From Palsa-948 sp964481195 (GTDB lineage Bacteria; Bacteroidota; Bacteroidia; Palsa-948), in assembly GCA_964481195.1 (NCBI GenBank), contig CAYZTB010000003.1:1-64000 (forward strand): 64,000 nucleotides of DNA, given 5' to 3'. Position numbers and translations under genes: made by a program. Positions 9,916 to 18,467 of this stretch are shown here, one piece after another. Numbering within the stretch: position 1 is the stretch's first letter; every line of letters begins with the position of its first letter. The notes below the pieces were generated by a model. The model saw only the letters and a list, made by a program, of their open reading frames with translations, was not told the origin of the DNA and made no database searches.

Positions 9916-10692
9916 CTACCTCTCAAAAATATACATCCCAATATCGGCTGCCCCGTTGCTGTCGAAAAGATAAATAAGGCCTGTTCCATCCATCTCGGCA
10001 TAAAAATTACCAGTGGCCATAGTGGGGGATATCCGAACCCGGGATCCCGAGACATTATACCTTCTTCCTTTGATCTTTGTTGTTACAATAGTTGTGTGGA
10101 GATAGGTAGAGAAAGTAGCGGTAGGGCATGCAGGGCAGTTGAGCATAAATTCATTATCCGAACCACTATTTTCTGTAGCTGTAATCTCGAAAATTCCTGG
10201 GTTATCCGAAGTAGCCAGCGTAAATTCGGGGCCCGCATATACGAGAACTAAAGGGACTTCTTTAGCAGAGGACAATGTATAGCCTGTAGAAATAGATCCC
10301 CCGTTGAAACCAATTGTAGAATTTCCCACAGCTACGAGCGTCCAGCTACAGGCATCGGCACAACCAGTCGTACTCAATGTTGAAGGAGTTACGAGTAATG
10401 ACCAGACGGGCGAGCCCGAAGTTCCTGAATTATAATAGTAACCATCTGTTAATACGCCTCCTTGAGAATATACCATCAAACTGGTGGCAGGGCTGGTTAC
10501 GGTTGTTCCATCAGTCGTGCTTTGCAATGCCACGCGCGGAATGAGCAACCCTTTGTTTGTGGCATTTACATCAAGTATTGCCGAGGCGTTTGCCGCTGCG
10601 CCTGTTTGGTTTATGGCGATGTTCTGAGAAAAGGATTGGATTGAAAAAATAGCAACTATCAATAGGGTAAAAATAGCGAAGATGGTTTTCAT
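9916..10692 (-). CDS. Exported protein with shared N-terminal module, paralogue 2
   Basis: 258 residues with a signal peptide (1-22) that is residue-for-residue almost identical to that of the gene at 7343-8131. The conserved module ('AILDVNATNKGLLIPRVAL', 'SLMVYSQGGVLTDGYYYNS') runs to about residue 95. A diverged beta-rich C-terminal domain follows, containing 'SWTLVAVGNS' and ending 'GMYIFER'. A block of more than 60 bases around 10424-10490 matches 7860-7927 exactly by eye, which suggests recent duplication or gene conversion. Unlike its relatives, this copy is separated from the next gene by 125 bases holding a palindromic repeat. Function is unknown. Confidence 0.8.
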   Translation of the reverse strand: MKTIFAIFTLLIVAIFSIQSFSQNIAINQTGAAANASAILDVNATNKGLLIPRVALQSTTDGTTVTSPATSLMVYSQGGVLTDGYYYNSGTSGSPVWSLLVTPSTLSTTGCADACSWTLVAVGNSTIGFNGGSISTGYTLSSAKEVPLVLVYAGPEFTLATSDNPGIFEITATENSGSDNEFMLNCPACPTATFSTYLHTTIVTTKIKGRRYNVSGSRVRISPTMATGNFYAEMDGTGLIYLFDSNGAADIGMYIFER

Positions 10693-10735
10693 TTGAAATT
10701 ATTTTTTTATTTTGTATTTTATTTTGAAAACTTTC

Positions 10736-12160
10736 CTAATATAGGTTTTGTTGAAGGCGGATAAATACTTTTTTAGTTACACCGTTGCTGCTGTAAACAC
10801 CGTAGCCCCGAGTACTCGGGTTTCCAACGGGGTAAATCTTCACCACATATATGCCCGATGCAATGTTGCCCACGGCAAGTTTCAGGTGATTGCTACCTGC
10901 ATAAATAGTTTTTGTTTCATTCATTAATTTTTGTCCAAGAACATCGTATATCTCGAAATTATATTTTTCCTCTGTGATCGCATCAATGTTGATCGAAACC
11001 CCTCCTTCGCTTCCATAAATGAATATATTATCGTTTGAGCAGCCATTTACTATCATCTGATCTGTGGTCATGTATTTTCCATTGAAATCTGTTTCACGTA
11101 CACGATAAAAAGAAGTTCCTGAATAAGGATCTGCGTCAACAGCAGAGTAATTTTTTACCGTGTTGCTGTTTCCTGCCGCAAGTACATTGGTTATAGCGGT
11201 AAAGTTTATGCCATTAAGCGATTGCTCCACTGTAAAAAAATCAGAGTTTTGCTCAGAGGCAGTACTCCATTTAATGGTTATATCCCCGCGGTTACATTCT
11301 GCCGAAAAATCGAGCCAGGTCACAGGCAGAGGGTAGGTATTATCTATCAATGTCCACCATCTGCTGTTTAGAAGATCACTCGCTCCGGAAACAACTGCTG
11401 CGCCTGAAAGGGTAACAATATTAGAGGCAGGAGTGTTTGTTCCTTTCAAAAAGATATCCCCTTGCCAACCGGCAGGACTTGCGTTAAAATTCCAGCGCTG
11501 CGCCTGAAGATTTGCTTCAGTAATTCCTGTATTGGCGCAGATAACTCCGGCCACTTCTGCTAACGCTCCATCAATGTAAGTGAAAATGAGGCTGCTTAGG
11601 TCCGGCTTGGTTGCACCATAACTGGTGGCATCAATTTCCCAAAAACGATCTACCCCGTAATTAGATGCATCACCGGGGATGGCAGAACTATTATAATTTA
11701 TAGGGGGAAATGTTCCTGTTGTAGGCAAATTACTGCTGTTGATGCAATCGGTTGTTCTGTAAGTCGAAAAAACAAATGAACCTCCAGCTGTTCCGGCCGC
11801 ACCTATAGTAAGTGTGAGCGGAATATATTGGTTCGGTGGGCGCCTGCCAAAAGGGACTATATATATACTCCCTGCAACAGCATTGCCGATATACCATTTC
11901 ACCCGATTGTTTGTAGTGCCATCTCCCTCAGAGATAATCCAACTTACTCTGGCGGCCGCATCTGTGTACATAATTGTATTTGTAGCAGCAGATGTAGTTG
12001 CATCGCCTACCACCAGGTAAGATCCTCCTTTAATATTCATAAATACAGGACTTGTATTTCCAATAACAAGGCGCGCCTGTGCAAAAGAACTATTCTGTTC
12101 TGACGAAAGCATCAGCAAAGCAAACACCAGATAAAGAAGGGAGCATAATTTTAGTTTCAT
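10736..12160 (-). CDS. Secreted protein with T9SS type A domain interrupted by a palindromic insert
   Basis: 474 residues from the ATG at 12160. An in-frame ATG at 12226 would add 22 residues before the signal peptide, so I prefer the internal start, which begins directly with 'MKLKLCSLLYLVFALLML'. The body is beta-rich and matches nothing specific. From about residue 300 it contains the region common in these proteins before the tail ('WLDFSAECNRGDITIKWSTA', 'SFYRVRETDFNGKY'). The C-terminus is a type A sorting domain ('YDVLGQKLMNE', 'IASGIYVVKIY'). Within it, 13 codons encoded at about 10793-10836 surround a 14-base palindrome and interrupt the normal run into 'VTKKVFIRL'. Confidence 0.82.
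   Translation of the reverse strand: MKLKLCSLLYLVFALLMLSSEQNSSFAQARLVIGNTSPVFMNIKGGSYLVVGDATTSAATNTIMYTDAAARVSWIISEGDGTTNNRVKWYIGNAVAGSIYIVPFGRRPPNQYIPLTLTIGAAGTAGGSFVFSTYRTTDCINSSNLPTTGTFPPINYNSSAIPGDASNYGVDRFWEIDATSYGATKPDLSSLIFTYIDGALAEVAGVICANTGITEANLQAQRWNFNASPAGWQGDIFLKGTNTPASNIVTLSGAAVVSGASDLLNSRWWTLIDNTYPLPVTWLDFSAECNRGDITIKWSTASEQNSDFFTVEQSLNGINFTAITNVLAAGNSNTVKNYSAVDADPYSGTSFYRVRETDFNGKYMTTDQMIVNGCSNDNIFIYGSEGGVSINIDAITEEKYNFEIYDVLGQKLMNETKTIYAGSNHLKLAVGNIASGIYVVKIYPVGNPSTRGYGVYSSNGVTKKVFIRLQQNLY
10793..10836. repeat. 39-base palindromic insertion inside a sorting-domain coding region
   Basis: The perfect palindrome CCCGAGTACTCGGG sits at 10807-10820, flanked by complementary CCGT (10800-10803) and ACGG (10827-10830). 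Direct copies of GTAAA lie at 10793-10797 and 10832-10836, 39 bases apart, which is 13 whole codons. The layout fits in-frame insertion of a small palindromic element with a 5-base target duplication; this is inferred from one copy. Confidence 0.55.
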
Positions 12161-12265
12161 GGATATAAAATTGGGGCTTCTGATTAACAATGTAATTTTA
12201 CAATAATTAACAATACCATCGTTCAACGGTCAGGAATTGCCACAGTGCTGTTTTGGTCGTCCGAG

Positions 12266-13465
12266 TTAGTCAATAATTAATATTTTGCCAACAGATATTA
12301 CTTTGCTGTCCTCTATCAGTTGCAGAAAGTACACTCCGCTTGGTAAATTGTCACGCTGTAATTTAATTTCTTGTCCTGAAAAGTTTTTTACTCTTCTAAT
12401 TTCTTGTCCAAGAATGTCATAAATTGTCAGGTCGGCATTTTTTAGTTCTGTTGTTGTTGTAACACTTGTTGAGGAACTGAAAGGATTGGGATAAACAGTA
12501 ATGTAAGAATTGTCGCTGCCTGTTTCATTTATACCTGTTGCTGTTATCATTTCACTTAATGGGCGCATAAATACCCCGCCCGTCTGCGTTCCCGCAAAAA
12601 TGTTTGTACCACTTATGGCGAATGATTTGACATTAAGGCTAGTCAAACCCGTATTAACCGGTATCCAGATGATTCCATTATTTACTGATAAAAATACACC
12701 GCCAGCTGTCCCTGCAAAAATGTTTGTCCCGCTTATAGCGAATCTATTGACACTAAGGTTAGCCAAACCCGTATTAACCGCTGTCCAAGCGCCTCCATTG
12801 TTTGTTGATAAAAACACCCCGCCAGTATTAGTTCCAGCAAAAATGTCTGTGCCGTTTACTGCTAATCCCAAGATACTAAGATCAGTTAAACCCGTATTTA
12901 CGGCAGTCCAGGTGCTTCCATTATTTGCTGATAAAAATACACCGCCACCACTTGTCCCTGCAAAAATGTTTGTCCCGCTTATGGCGAATGACCGTACTTG
13001 AGGACTTGTCAAACCAGTATTAACCGCAGTCCAGGTGCCTCCATTGTTTGTTGATAAAAACGCTCCAGCAAGATTTATACCCGCAAAAATGTCTGTGCCG
13101 CTTACTGCTAATGCCATACAGTTAGTACCTGTTAAACCGGTATTAACGGCTGTCCAGGTGCTTCCATTATTTGTTGATAAAAACACTCCACCAACCTGTG
13201 TCCCCGCAAAAAGGTTTGTCCCGCTTATGGCTAATGATGTGACAATAGAAGATGTTAAACCTGTATTAACCGCAGTCCAAACGCCTCCATTGTTTGTTGA
13301 TAAAAACACCCCACCAGTATTAGTTCCAGCAAAAATGTCTGTGCCGCTTACTGCTAATGTGCCCACATTAACAGCAGTCAAACCTGTATTAACTGCAGTC
13401 CATTGTGCATTTGTTGTAAATCTAATAAAGGCAATTACGATTGTCAATAGTAATTTGTTTTTCAT
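12266..13465 (-). CDS. BNR/propeller-like repeat protein with T9SS type A domain
   Basis: 399 residues. A signal peptide covers residues 1-20. Residues 22-307 are seven near-identical units of about 41 residues: 'WTAVNTGLT', then a variable strand, then '(A/S)GT(D/N)IFAGT' and 'GGVFLSTNNGG'. This pattern resembles BNR/sortilin-type propeller blades. The unit-to-unit alternation of D and N in 'GTDIF'/'GTNIF' hints at an older two-unit (82-residue) duplication. The C-terminus is a type A sorting domain ('VYPNPFSSSTSV', 'YDILGQEIRRV', 'LPSGVYFLQLIED'). The repeats produce long proline-rich shadow ORFs on the opposite strand. The ligand is unknown. Confidence 0.87.
   Translation of the reverse strand: MKNKLLLTIVIAFIRFTTNAQWTAVNTGLTAVNVGTLAVSGTDIFAGTNTGGVFLSTNNGGVWTAVNTGLTSSIVTSLAISGTNLFAGTQVGGVFLSTNNGSTWTAVNTGLTGTNCMALAVSGTDIFAGINLAGAFLSTNNGGTWTAVNTGLTSPQVRSFAISGTNIFAGTSGGGVFLSANNGSTWTAVNTGLTDLSILGLAVNGTDIFAGTNTGGVFLSTNNGGAWTAVNTGLANLSVNRFAISGTNIFAGTAGGVFLSVNNGIIWIPVNTGLTSLNVKSFAISGTNIFAGTQTGGVFMRPLSEMITATGINETGSDNSYITVYPNPFSSSTSVTTTTELKNADLTIYDILGQEIRRVKNFSGQEIKLQRDNLPSGVYFLQLIEDSKVISVGKILIID
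12545..13402. repeat. Seven-copy tandem coding repeat, about 123 bases per unit
   Basis: Positions follow from residues 22-307 of the protein encoded on the minus strand. Unit borders recur at the codons for WTAVNTGL. Such arrays can expand or contract in whole-codon steps. Confidence 0.8.
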
Positions 13466-13711
13466 TTTGTTGTCGTCAGTGATTATAGTGCTGACACCAC
13501 ACTTTAAAAAAATTTCCTACTCGTATAGCTTTTCGGTGTCGCCCCGTTTTTAAAGTGGTTGCTGGTCTCCACTTTTATTTTTGTTCTTGTCAGTCGTGAA
13601 TAACTGTCAAGAAGTGCAAAGGTAAATTTTAAAACTGTTATGTCTGTCCACTCGTAACTGTTAACTGTCAAAGATAGCACGGTCGTTTTTAGCATTGGCG
13701 GTAACTCGATA

Positions 13712-15295
13712 TTAATGGGTAATAAATATCTTTTTTACAAGTATGCCGTTATTTATTTTTGCGGATAAAAAATATATTCCTGCAGAAAAATTTCCTGTCG
13801 CTACGCTGAAGTTGTTTTCTCCTTTGGCTAAAAGACCCTTGAAAACGGGTGCCATCTTCCTTCCCTGAATATCGGAGATAATTATCTCGGCATCGGCCTT
13901 ATCATAACAGGATATTTTGATCATCAGTTCACCTGAATTCATATCGTGATATGCAATTATCTGATCCTGTTGAAAAATGTTTCCCGCAATGCCAGTAGCT
14001 GTATTAAATTCAATTGCCCCGACAGCTCTTTGTGATTGAAAGGGCAGATTGTTATAATCGGTCAGTACCTGTGGAATAGCAATTCCTTGTCCGATTGCGG
14101 GACTACCCGCGAGCAGGGCGAACTTATAAGTGGCCGTATCTGTAAACAAGGGATCAAACCCGATCATATTATTTAAATCCACTACAGGTGAGTTAGAAGG
14201 ACCGGCCCATCCGGGCGTGTTGATCTTATACCAGAGGTTGTTACTGAAGGTGAACGAACCGGGATTTGTATTGGTGTAATTCACCTGAAACTCTCCAAAG
14301 GGTGACATGTTGCTCATATAAATTATATTATTCCGGAACGAGTTATTGGCGCAAGGAAGCATCGGAACTCCTGCATCAGACACGGTTTGTTCCTGCAGGA
14401 TACGCATGATCCAGTTTTCGGGCATGAAAAATGTATTATTGATCACGTGAGAATTTACTGAGCCAACAAACGCGATGGGGGCCCATCCACCTGAAAAAAT
14501 ATTCGAGTACACCCATATGTCCTTCGCATTGTAATTTGCATTGGCAGGCCGGAAGATCCCTCCATGCGATCCTCCTATCTGCATGGCACGTTCGCACGCG
14601 ATGGGCTTATAAGGCCTTGCCTGAATAAAATTTCTGCGGATGATTATTTCATGACAGCCGGCTTTCGTTTGCATGGCAAAACGACCGGGGTATTCAAAAT
14701 ACGTATCTTCTATCACGCCCTGATGACATCCATTCATATCTATGCCTGCCCCATCTCCTCCCTGATTCACATCCCAGGCCCCGTTGTAAAATCTGCAATT
14801 GCGCACCGTAAATGTGTCTACTCCTGTAAGCTTGAGTACGTCAGAATTTCCCTGCCCAAGGATATCTTTGAATATGCAATTTTCAATGAGTATGTTATGG
14901 GTAGGAGTATTATATGTTCCCGCATCATCGATATTCACCATGTTTCCCCATCCTGAATTAACAAACCGTAATCCTGAAATATGAACATACGAAGCCTCTG
15001 ATAGTTTCAACGCTTCTGTCCATCCCCCGGTCAGAGTGACAATTTGATTCGGTTCCCCAAGGATATGGTACCAGGCGTTGGGAAGCCCATGCAAATTATT
15101 GATCTGCTCTCCCACGTTCTGCGCATCATACGTGCCCGCATGAAGCAGTATCGTATCTCCGGGAGAGGCGGCAGCCGCTGCGGTCTTTATCTGTGTGTAC
15201 GGATGTCCGCTTCCGGTAACGCCTACGTGAAAACTGGAAGCCCAGAGCGCAGGGTGCCCCACTAGAATGAATGCAATCAGAATGAGATGTTTCAT
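13712..15295 (-). CDS. Right-handed beta-helix protein with T9SS type A domain
   Basis: 527 residues. A signal peptide covers residues 1-20 (ends LWASS). The segment 'PYTQIKTAAAAASPGDTILL' is the usual entry to a parallel beta-helix. Short Asn/Ile-rich coils follow ('NILIENCIFKDI', 'TFTVRNCRFYNG', 'IIIRRNFIQARP'), as in NosD/polysaccharide-lyase-like beta-helix proteins. The tail is a type A sorting domain ('IISDIQGRKMAPVFKG', 'FSAGIYFLSAKI'). Polysaccharide binding or cleavage is plausible for the fold, but I see no assigned catalytic triad. The gene starts immediately after three copies of a 7-base tandem repeat. Confidence 0.85.
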   Translation of the reverse strand: MKHLILIAFILVGHPALWASSFHVGVTGSGHPYTQIKTAAAAASPGDTILLHAGTYDAQNVGEQINNLHGLPNAWYHILGEPNQIVTLTGGWTEALKLSEASYVHISGLRFVNSGWGNMVNIDDAGTYNTPTHNILIENCIFKDILGQGNSDVLKLTGVDTFTVRNCRFYNGAWDVNQGGDGAGIDMNGCHQGVIEDTYFEYPGRFAMQTKAGCHEIIIRRNFIQARPYKPIACERAMQIGGSHGGIFRPANANYNAKDIWVYSNIFSGGWAPIAFVGSVNSHVINNTFFMPENWIMRILQEQTVSDAGVPMLPCANNSFRNNIIYMSNMSPFGEFQVNYTNTNPGSFTFSNNLWYKINTPGWAGPSNSPVVDLNNMIGFDPLFTDTATYKFALLAGSPAIGQGIAIPQVLTDYNNLPFQSQRAVGAIEFNTATGIAGNIFQQDQIIAYHDMNSGELMIKISCYDKADAEIIISDIQGRKMAPVFKGLLAKGENNFSVATGNFSAGIYFLSAKINNGILVKKIFITH

Positions 15296-15319
15296 GTTGT
15301 GTGTTGTGTGTTGTGTGTT
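15296..15319. repeat. 7-base tandem repeat (GTTGTGT)x3 plus GTT
   Basis: Three full copies and a partial copy lie directly upstream of the start codon of the beta-helix gene (minus strand), within its leader. A change in copy number would alter the spacing between promoter or ribosome site and start codon. Confidence 0.8.
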
Positions 15320-15340
15320 TTACTAAAAAGAAAAAAATGT

Positions 15341-18052
15341 TTATCTGTGTATCACCTTTCCGACAAGTGTTTTTCGGCTATTGTTCACCCGAAGAAAATA
15401 CATTCCTGTACTAAATTCGCCAAGGTCGATCTGGACGCTATTTAATCCTTTTTCGGCAGAATATTCTCTTGAGTAAACTGTTTGTCCGTGCACGTTCATC
15501 ATAGTGATCAGGAACGTTCCTCCTTCTGGGCTTGAAATAACGACCTGAAATTCTTCGGCCTGGTTGTTCTTCAAAATCAAATCCCAATCACCCTGGTGTG
15601 TGGTCTTAATTTTTATTGGACCGAAATATTCCCCCCCCCCGTCATAATCGGTTTGAAAGAGGCGGTAATAAAGTGCAGATACTTCGGAAGGTAATTCATA
15701 ATCCGTAAACTTATAAAATTGTTCTGAAGAAGAATTCCCTGCGCCTTTGACAGTGCCAATAGGCTTAAAATGTTTGCCTTCTTCGCTTCTCTCTATTTGA
15801 TAATAGTCGCAGTTAAGTTCCATAGCGGTTTTCCAGAAGAGGTCGACCCTGTTGTCACTCGCAACCCCTGCAAACGACAGCATTTCTACAGGAAGAATGG
15901 AGGGACCAAACTCATCCGCACCAATATCAGGAATAATAGCCCTAGTTTGAGGGTCATCGTAATCAACCCCCAAAGGGTAAGTTCCAGCGCTGGCAAGAGG
16001 AGTGCCGGGATAAACTGTTGACATATCCCAGGTAATATGCAGATCACCGGTGGCTACATTAGTAAAAAAGATTGGAGTGATACCTGAATAAGAATTGGCA
16101 TCACCTCCTGTATTAGCCTGCCATTGTGCAAAGGTCCAGGGAGAAACGATCTCCCTTCCAATAATTGTACTTTGCGTATTAATAAAGATGTTGTAATTAG
16201 AATTCCAGACATCCGGGACAATCAGCGGCAAAGAAACTGAATGATTAATGCTATAGGCCGTACCTGCTCCATTTCGATCCATATAAAATATATTATTGAT
16301 CAGATTGTTAGTTACTGTTCCGCATCCGCCACAAGGAAATACTATGCCGTTGCTGGTTGTACCTGCCGAACCGGTTCCTCCGATATATACACTGTTATAA
16401 TAATAACTATTTATTATTGTTCCCGTGTTTACATTTGCCTCATAAATGCCATTTAGTTGAGCGCCTACATACGTTGAACTGAGTGAGATTATATTATTTG
16501 AAACACTCCATCCTGCCGGGCTTGATGATGAAATTTGGCGAATCCCGGAAATAGTTCCAGCATTTCCAGAAACCATGTCCAAGTTATAAATTTGGTTACC
16601 CGTGCAATATCCATTTATTGCAGGGGCATACGGAGTCGAGTTGCCCAATGCAATGCCGCTCATTGTGATTGATCCAGTCCCTGTCTCACTCAAACTCCAA
16701 TTAGCGATTGTATTGTTTTGAATATAACTTGTTCCTGCATACCCCGACCATATACCAGCCATGGTAACACTAGAATTAGCGCTTGCAGTTACGCTGATAG
16801 GATAGCCGGCCATACCAATGATATTACCATCAGCCCGGTTGGCTGCTGTTCCTCCGATGTTAACAGTGGGAGTTGCCACTCCCGTCTCATGAACTGCAAG
16901 GGCAGTAAAAATTCCGGGACAATTGTGGTTAAACCAGTAGGGATTAACCCCGGCTTGTCCATTGGCTGTTGTTGTGAAGGAAATTCCTGCAATCGTGTTA
17001 CCCTTAATATTAGTAGTCGTGCCAGTAGCAAGGTTTGTCACGTAGATCGGAAGGAACGAAGGCATTTTGCTTCCTCCGGTGTAGTTATAGGTCATATCCA
17101 TACTTCCGACCGAGGCCGTATGCCCTATTACGTTATTGGTAATATCAACACCAAAAGTAGATGAAAATGTATTCCGAACATAAATGGCCCCTTCAATTCC
17201 ATCACTAGTTTTAGTACGGGCTACTGTCTGAAAAAATTTATTGTTATCAATCACCCAACTTTGGGTTCCGCCCGTACCAATCGTACCGGGGGCAGGACTA
17301 TTCACACTGATTCCATGAGAATATTCAGAAGATCCAAAAGATCCATCATTGTGGTAATTAGAAATATTATTGTTAGAAATCGTCACATTATAATCATTCT
17401 GAATAGAGTAAATTATATTAAAAGGAGTGCCGGCAGCAGCAGCGGACGAGGCGGTCAGATCACAATTCGTGATGATGATGTCATGATTGAAACCCGGAGT
17501 AAATAGTATAATACCAGAGGTATATGTTCCACCAAACCGTTTTATCTTCCCCTTAATGGTGCAATTTTGAATTAGGATGTCATGAGCACCTGTGTTAAAT
17601 CCGACAGTCGAAGTCAAGCCGCCACCAAAAACATAAGTGTTTTCCAAGGTCAAGGCATTTCCTCCTGTGTTCAAGCCATCTATGGTTACATCACTGGCTC
17701 CCTTAAAACTAATGAAATAGCCATTACGATTTCCTGAAATTGTCCAGGCTCCTCCCTGTGGCTGAATCAATACGCTGGTATATGTGGCCGTAACCGTGTT
17801 GGTGTTCAGTTCAATGGGAAAAACAGTTTCGGTAATATCACTAATGATGTTTAAGGTAATGGCACCCGTCATCCCGTTCGAAGAGGTGTTTATGTCAGCA
17901 AATGCTAGCTGGATTGTGGTGTAATTACCTGCAATACCCACCGATTTCGTTATGGCCTTGCTTTCGTTGAATAAACCTGGAAGCCATATAATGCAGAGGA
18001 CAAGTAAAAGCCTTAGCTTTAGAATTTTAAAATATTTAAAAAGAGTTCTCAT
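15341..18052 (-). CDS. Large beta-helix repeat protein with T9SS type A domain
   Basis: 903 residues. The N-terminus has a basic segment and a signal-like hydrophobic stretch ('LLLVLCIIWLPGLF'), with cleavage probably near residue 33. 'YTTIQLAFADIN' opens a long parallel beta-helix region (to about residue 700) with repeated 'ILIQNCTIKG', 'IIITNCDLTAS' and 'VTISNNNISN' coils. Residues about 735-815 form the conserved pre-tail domain ('RVDLFWKTAMELNCDYYQIE'). The end is a type A sorting domain ('NVHGQTVYSREYSAEKG', 'FSTGMYFLRVNN'). Its start overlaps the stop of the small upstream gene by 4 bases, again suggesting translational coupling. Function beyond surface or secreted glycan-type binding cannot be assigned. 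Confidence 0.85.
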   Translation of the reverse strand: MRTLFKYFKILKLRLLLVLCIIWLPGLFNESKAITKSVGIAGNYTTIQLAFADINTSSNGMTGAITLNIISDITETVFPIELNTNTVTATYTSVLIQPQGGAWTISGNRNGYFISFKGASDVTIDGLNTGGNALTLENTYVFGGGLTSTVGFNTGAHDILIQNCTIKGKIKRFGGTYTSGIILFTPGFNHDIIITNCDLTASSAAAAGTPFNIIYSIQNDYNVTISNNNISNYHNDGSFGSSEYSHGISVNSPAPGTIGTGGTQSWVIDNNKFFQTVARTKTSDGIEGAIYVRNTFSSTFGVDITNNVIGHTASVGSMDMTYNYTGGSKMPSFLPIYVTNLATGTTTNIKGNTIAGISFTTTANGQAGVNPYWFNHNCPGIFTALAVHETGVATPTVNIGGTAANRADGNIIGMAGYPISVTASANSSVTMAGIWSGYAGTSYIQNNTIANWSLSETGTGSITMSGIALGNSTPYAPAINGYCTGNQIYNLDMVSGNAGTISGIRQISSSSPAGWSVSNNIISLSSTYVGAQLNGIYEANVNTGTIINSYYYNSVYIGGTGSAGTTSNGIVFPCGGCGTVTNNLINNIFYMDRNGAGTAYSINHSVSLPLIVPDVWNSNYNIFINTQSTIIGREIVSPWTFAQWQANTGGDANSYSGITPIFFTNVATGDLHITWDMSTVYPGTPLASAGTYPLGVDYDDPQTRAIIPDIGADEFGPSILPVEMLSFAGVASDNRVDLFWKTAMELNCDYYQIERSEEGKHFKPIGTVKGAGNSSSEQFYKFTDYELPSEVSALYYRLFQTDYDGGGEYFGPIKIKTTHQGDWDLILKNNQAEEFQVVISSPEGGTFLITMMNVHGQTVYSREYSAEKGLNSVQIDLGEFSTGMYFLRVNNSRKTLVGKVIHR

Positions 18053-18408
18053 GTTATCATTCCAGCAATCCTTTGGCGTATAAGAATTGTGTAGTAAACT
18101 TTGTCCATATCGGTCAGCCAGGATGTACCACTGTTATAATAATATCCATCTGACACCACTCCTGCGGAACTGTACACCAGTAAACTGGTTGAAGGACTAG
18201 TTATGGTTGTGGCATCTGTTGTGCTCTGTAAGGTAACACGTGGAATTAATACACCTTTATTATTAAAATTTATATCTAATCCTGCCGAGGCATCCGCTGC
18301 ACTACCACTAGTATTTATGCCAATGTTTTGAGCAGAGGCACGATAATTAATAGAAATAATAACTGCTACAATGCTTGCTAAATATTTTTTTCTGAACGTC
18401 CAAATCAT
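18049..18408 (-). CDS. Truncated member of the shared N-terminal module family
   Basis: 119 residues. A signal peptide (1-26, ends ASAQ) is followed by the family module ('GLDINFNNKGVLIPRVTL', 'SLLVYSSAGVVSDGYYYNS'). The homology ends at residue about 95, where full-length paralogues continue for another 160 residues. The remaining tail is short and unlike them. The stop (18049-18051) overlaps the start of the beta-helix gene by 4 bases. Either the C-terminal domain was lost by deletion or frameshift, or this is a minimal functional form. The preserved overlap makes the second possibility worth keeping. It follows a strong terminator, so it probably begins its own transcript. Confidence 0.7.
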   Translation of the reverse strand: MIWTFRKKYLASIVAVIISINYRASAQNIGINTSGSAADASAGLDINFNNKGVLIPRVTLQSTTDATTITSPSTSLLVYSSAGVVSDGYYYNSGTSWLTDMDKVYYTILIRQRIAGMIT

Positions 18409-18432
18409 AAATTGATATTTAAAAATTAAGTT

Positions 18433-18455
18433 TCTGGCAGAGTATTTCTGCCAGA
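18433..18455 (-). terminator. Hairpin terminator of the FG-GAP protein gene
   Basis: A perfect 9-base stem (TCTGGCAGA / TCTGCCAGA) with a 5-base loop lies just past the stop of the minus-strand gene at 18468. On that strand it is followed within a few bases by a run of T. Confidence 0.75.
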
Positions 18456-18467
18456 GATTAAAAGTGC

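Noticed and set aside
12161..12226. Longer start (ATG at 12226) for the gene ending at 10736
   Set aside because: It places 22 residues in front of an otherwise perfect signal peptide.
12545..13402. Possible CRISPR-like regularly spaced repeats
   Set aside because: Unit length is about 123 bases, repeats are coding and in frame, and there are no unique spacers or cas genes.
12510..13553. Two proline/valine-rich repeat ORFs on the plus strand
   Set aside because: They mirror the 41-residue repeat of the minus-strand protein and have no signal peptide, promoter or homologue pattern.
13504..13695. 63-codon minus-strand ORF between secreted-protein genes
   Set aside because: No recognisable protein features; the region holds inverted AT-rich segments (ACTTTAAAAA/TTTTTAAAGT) and is best left intergenic.
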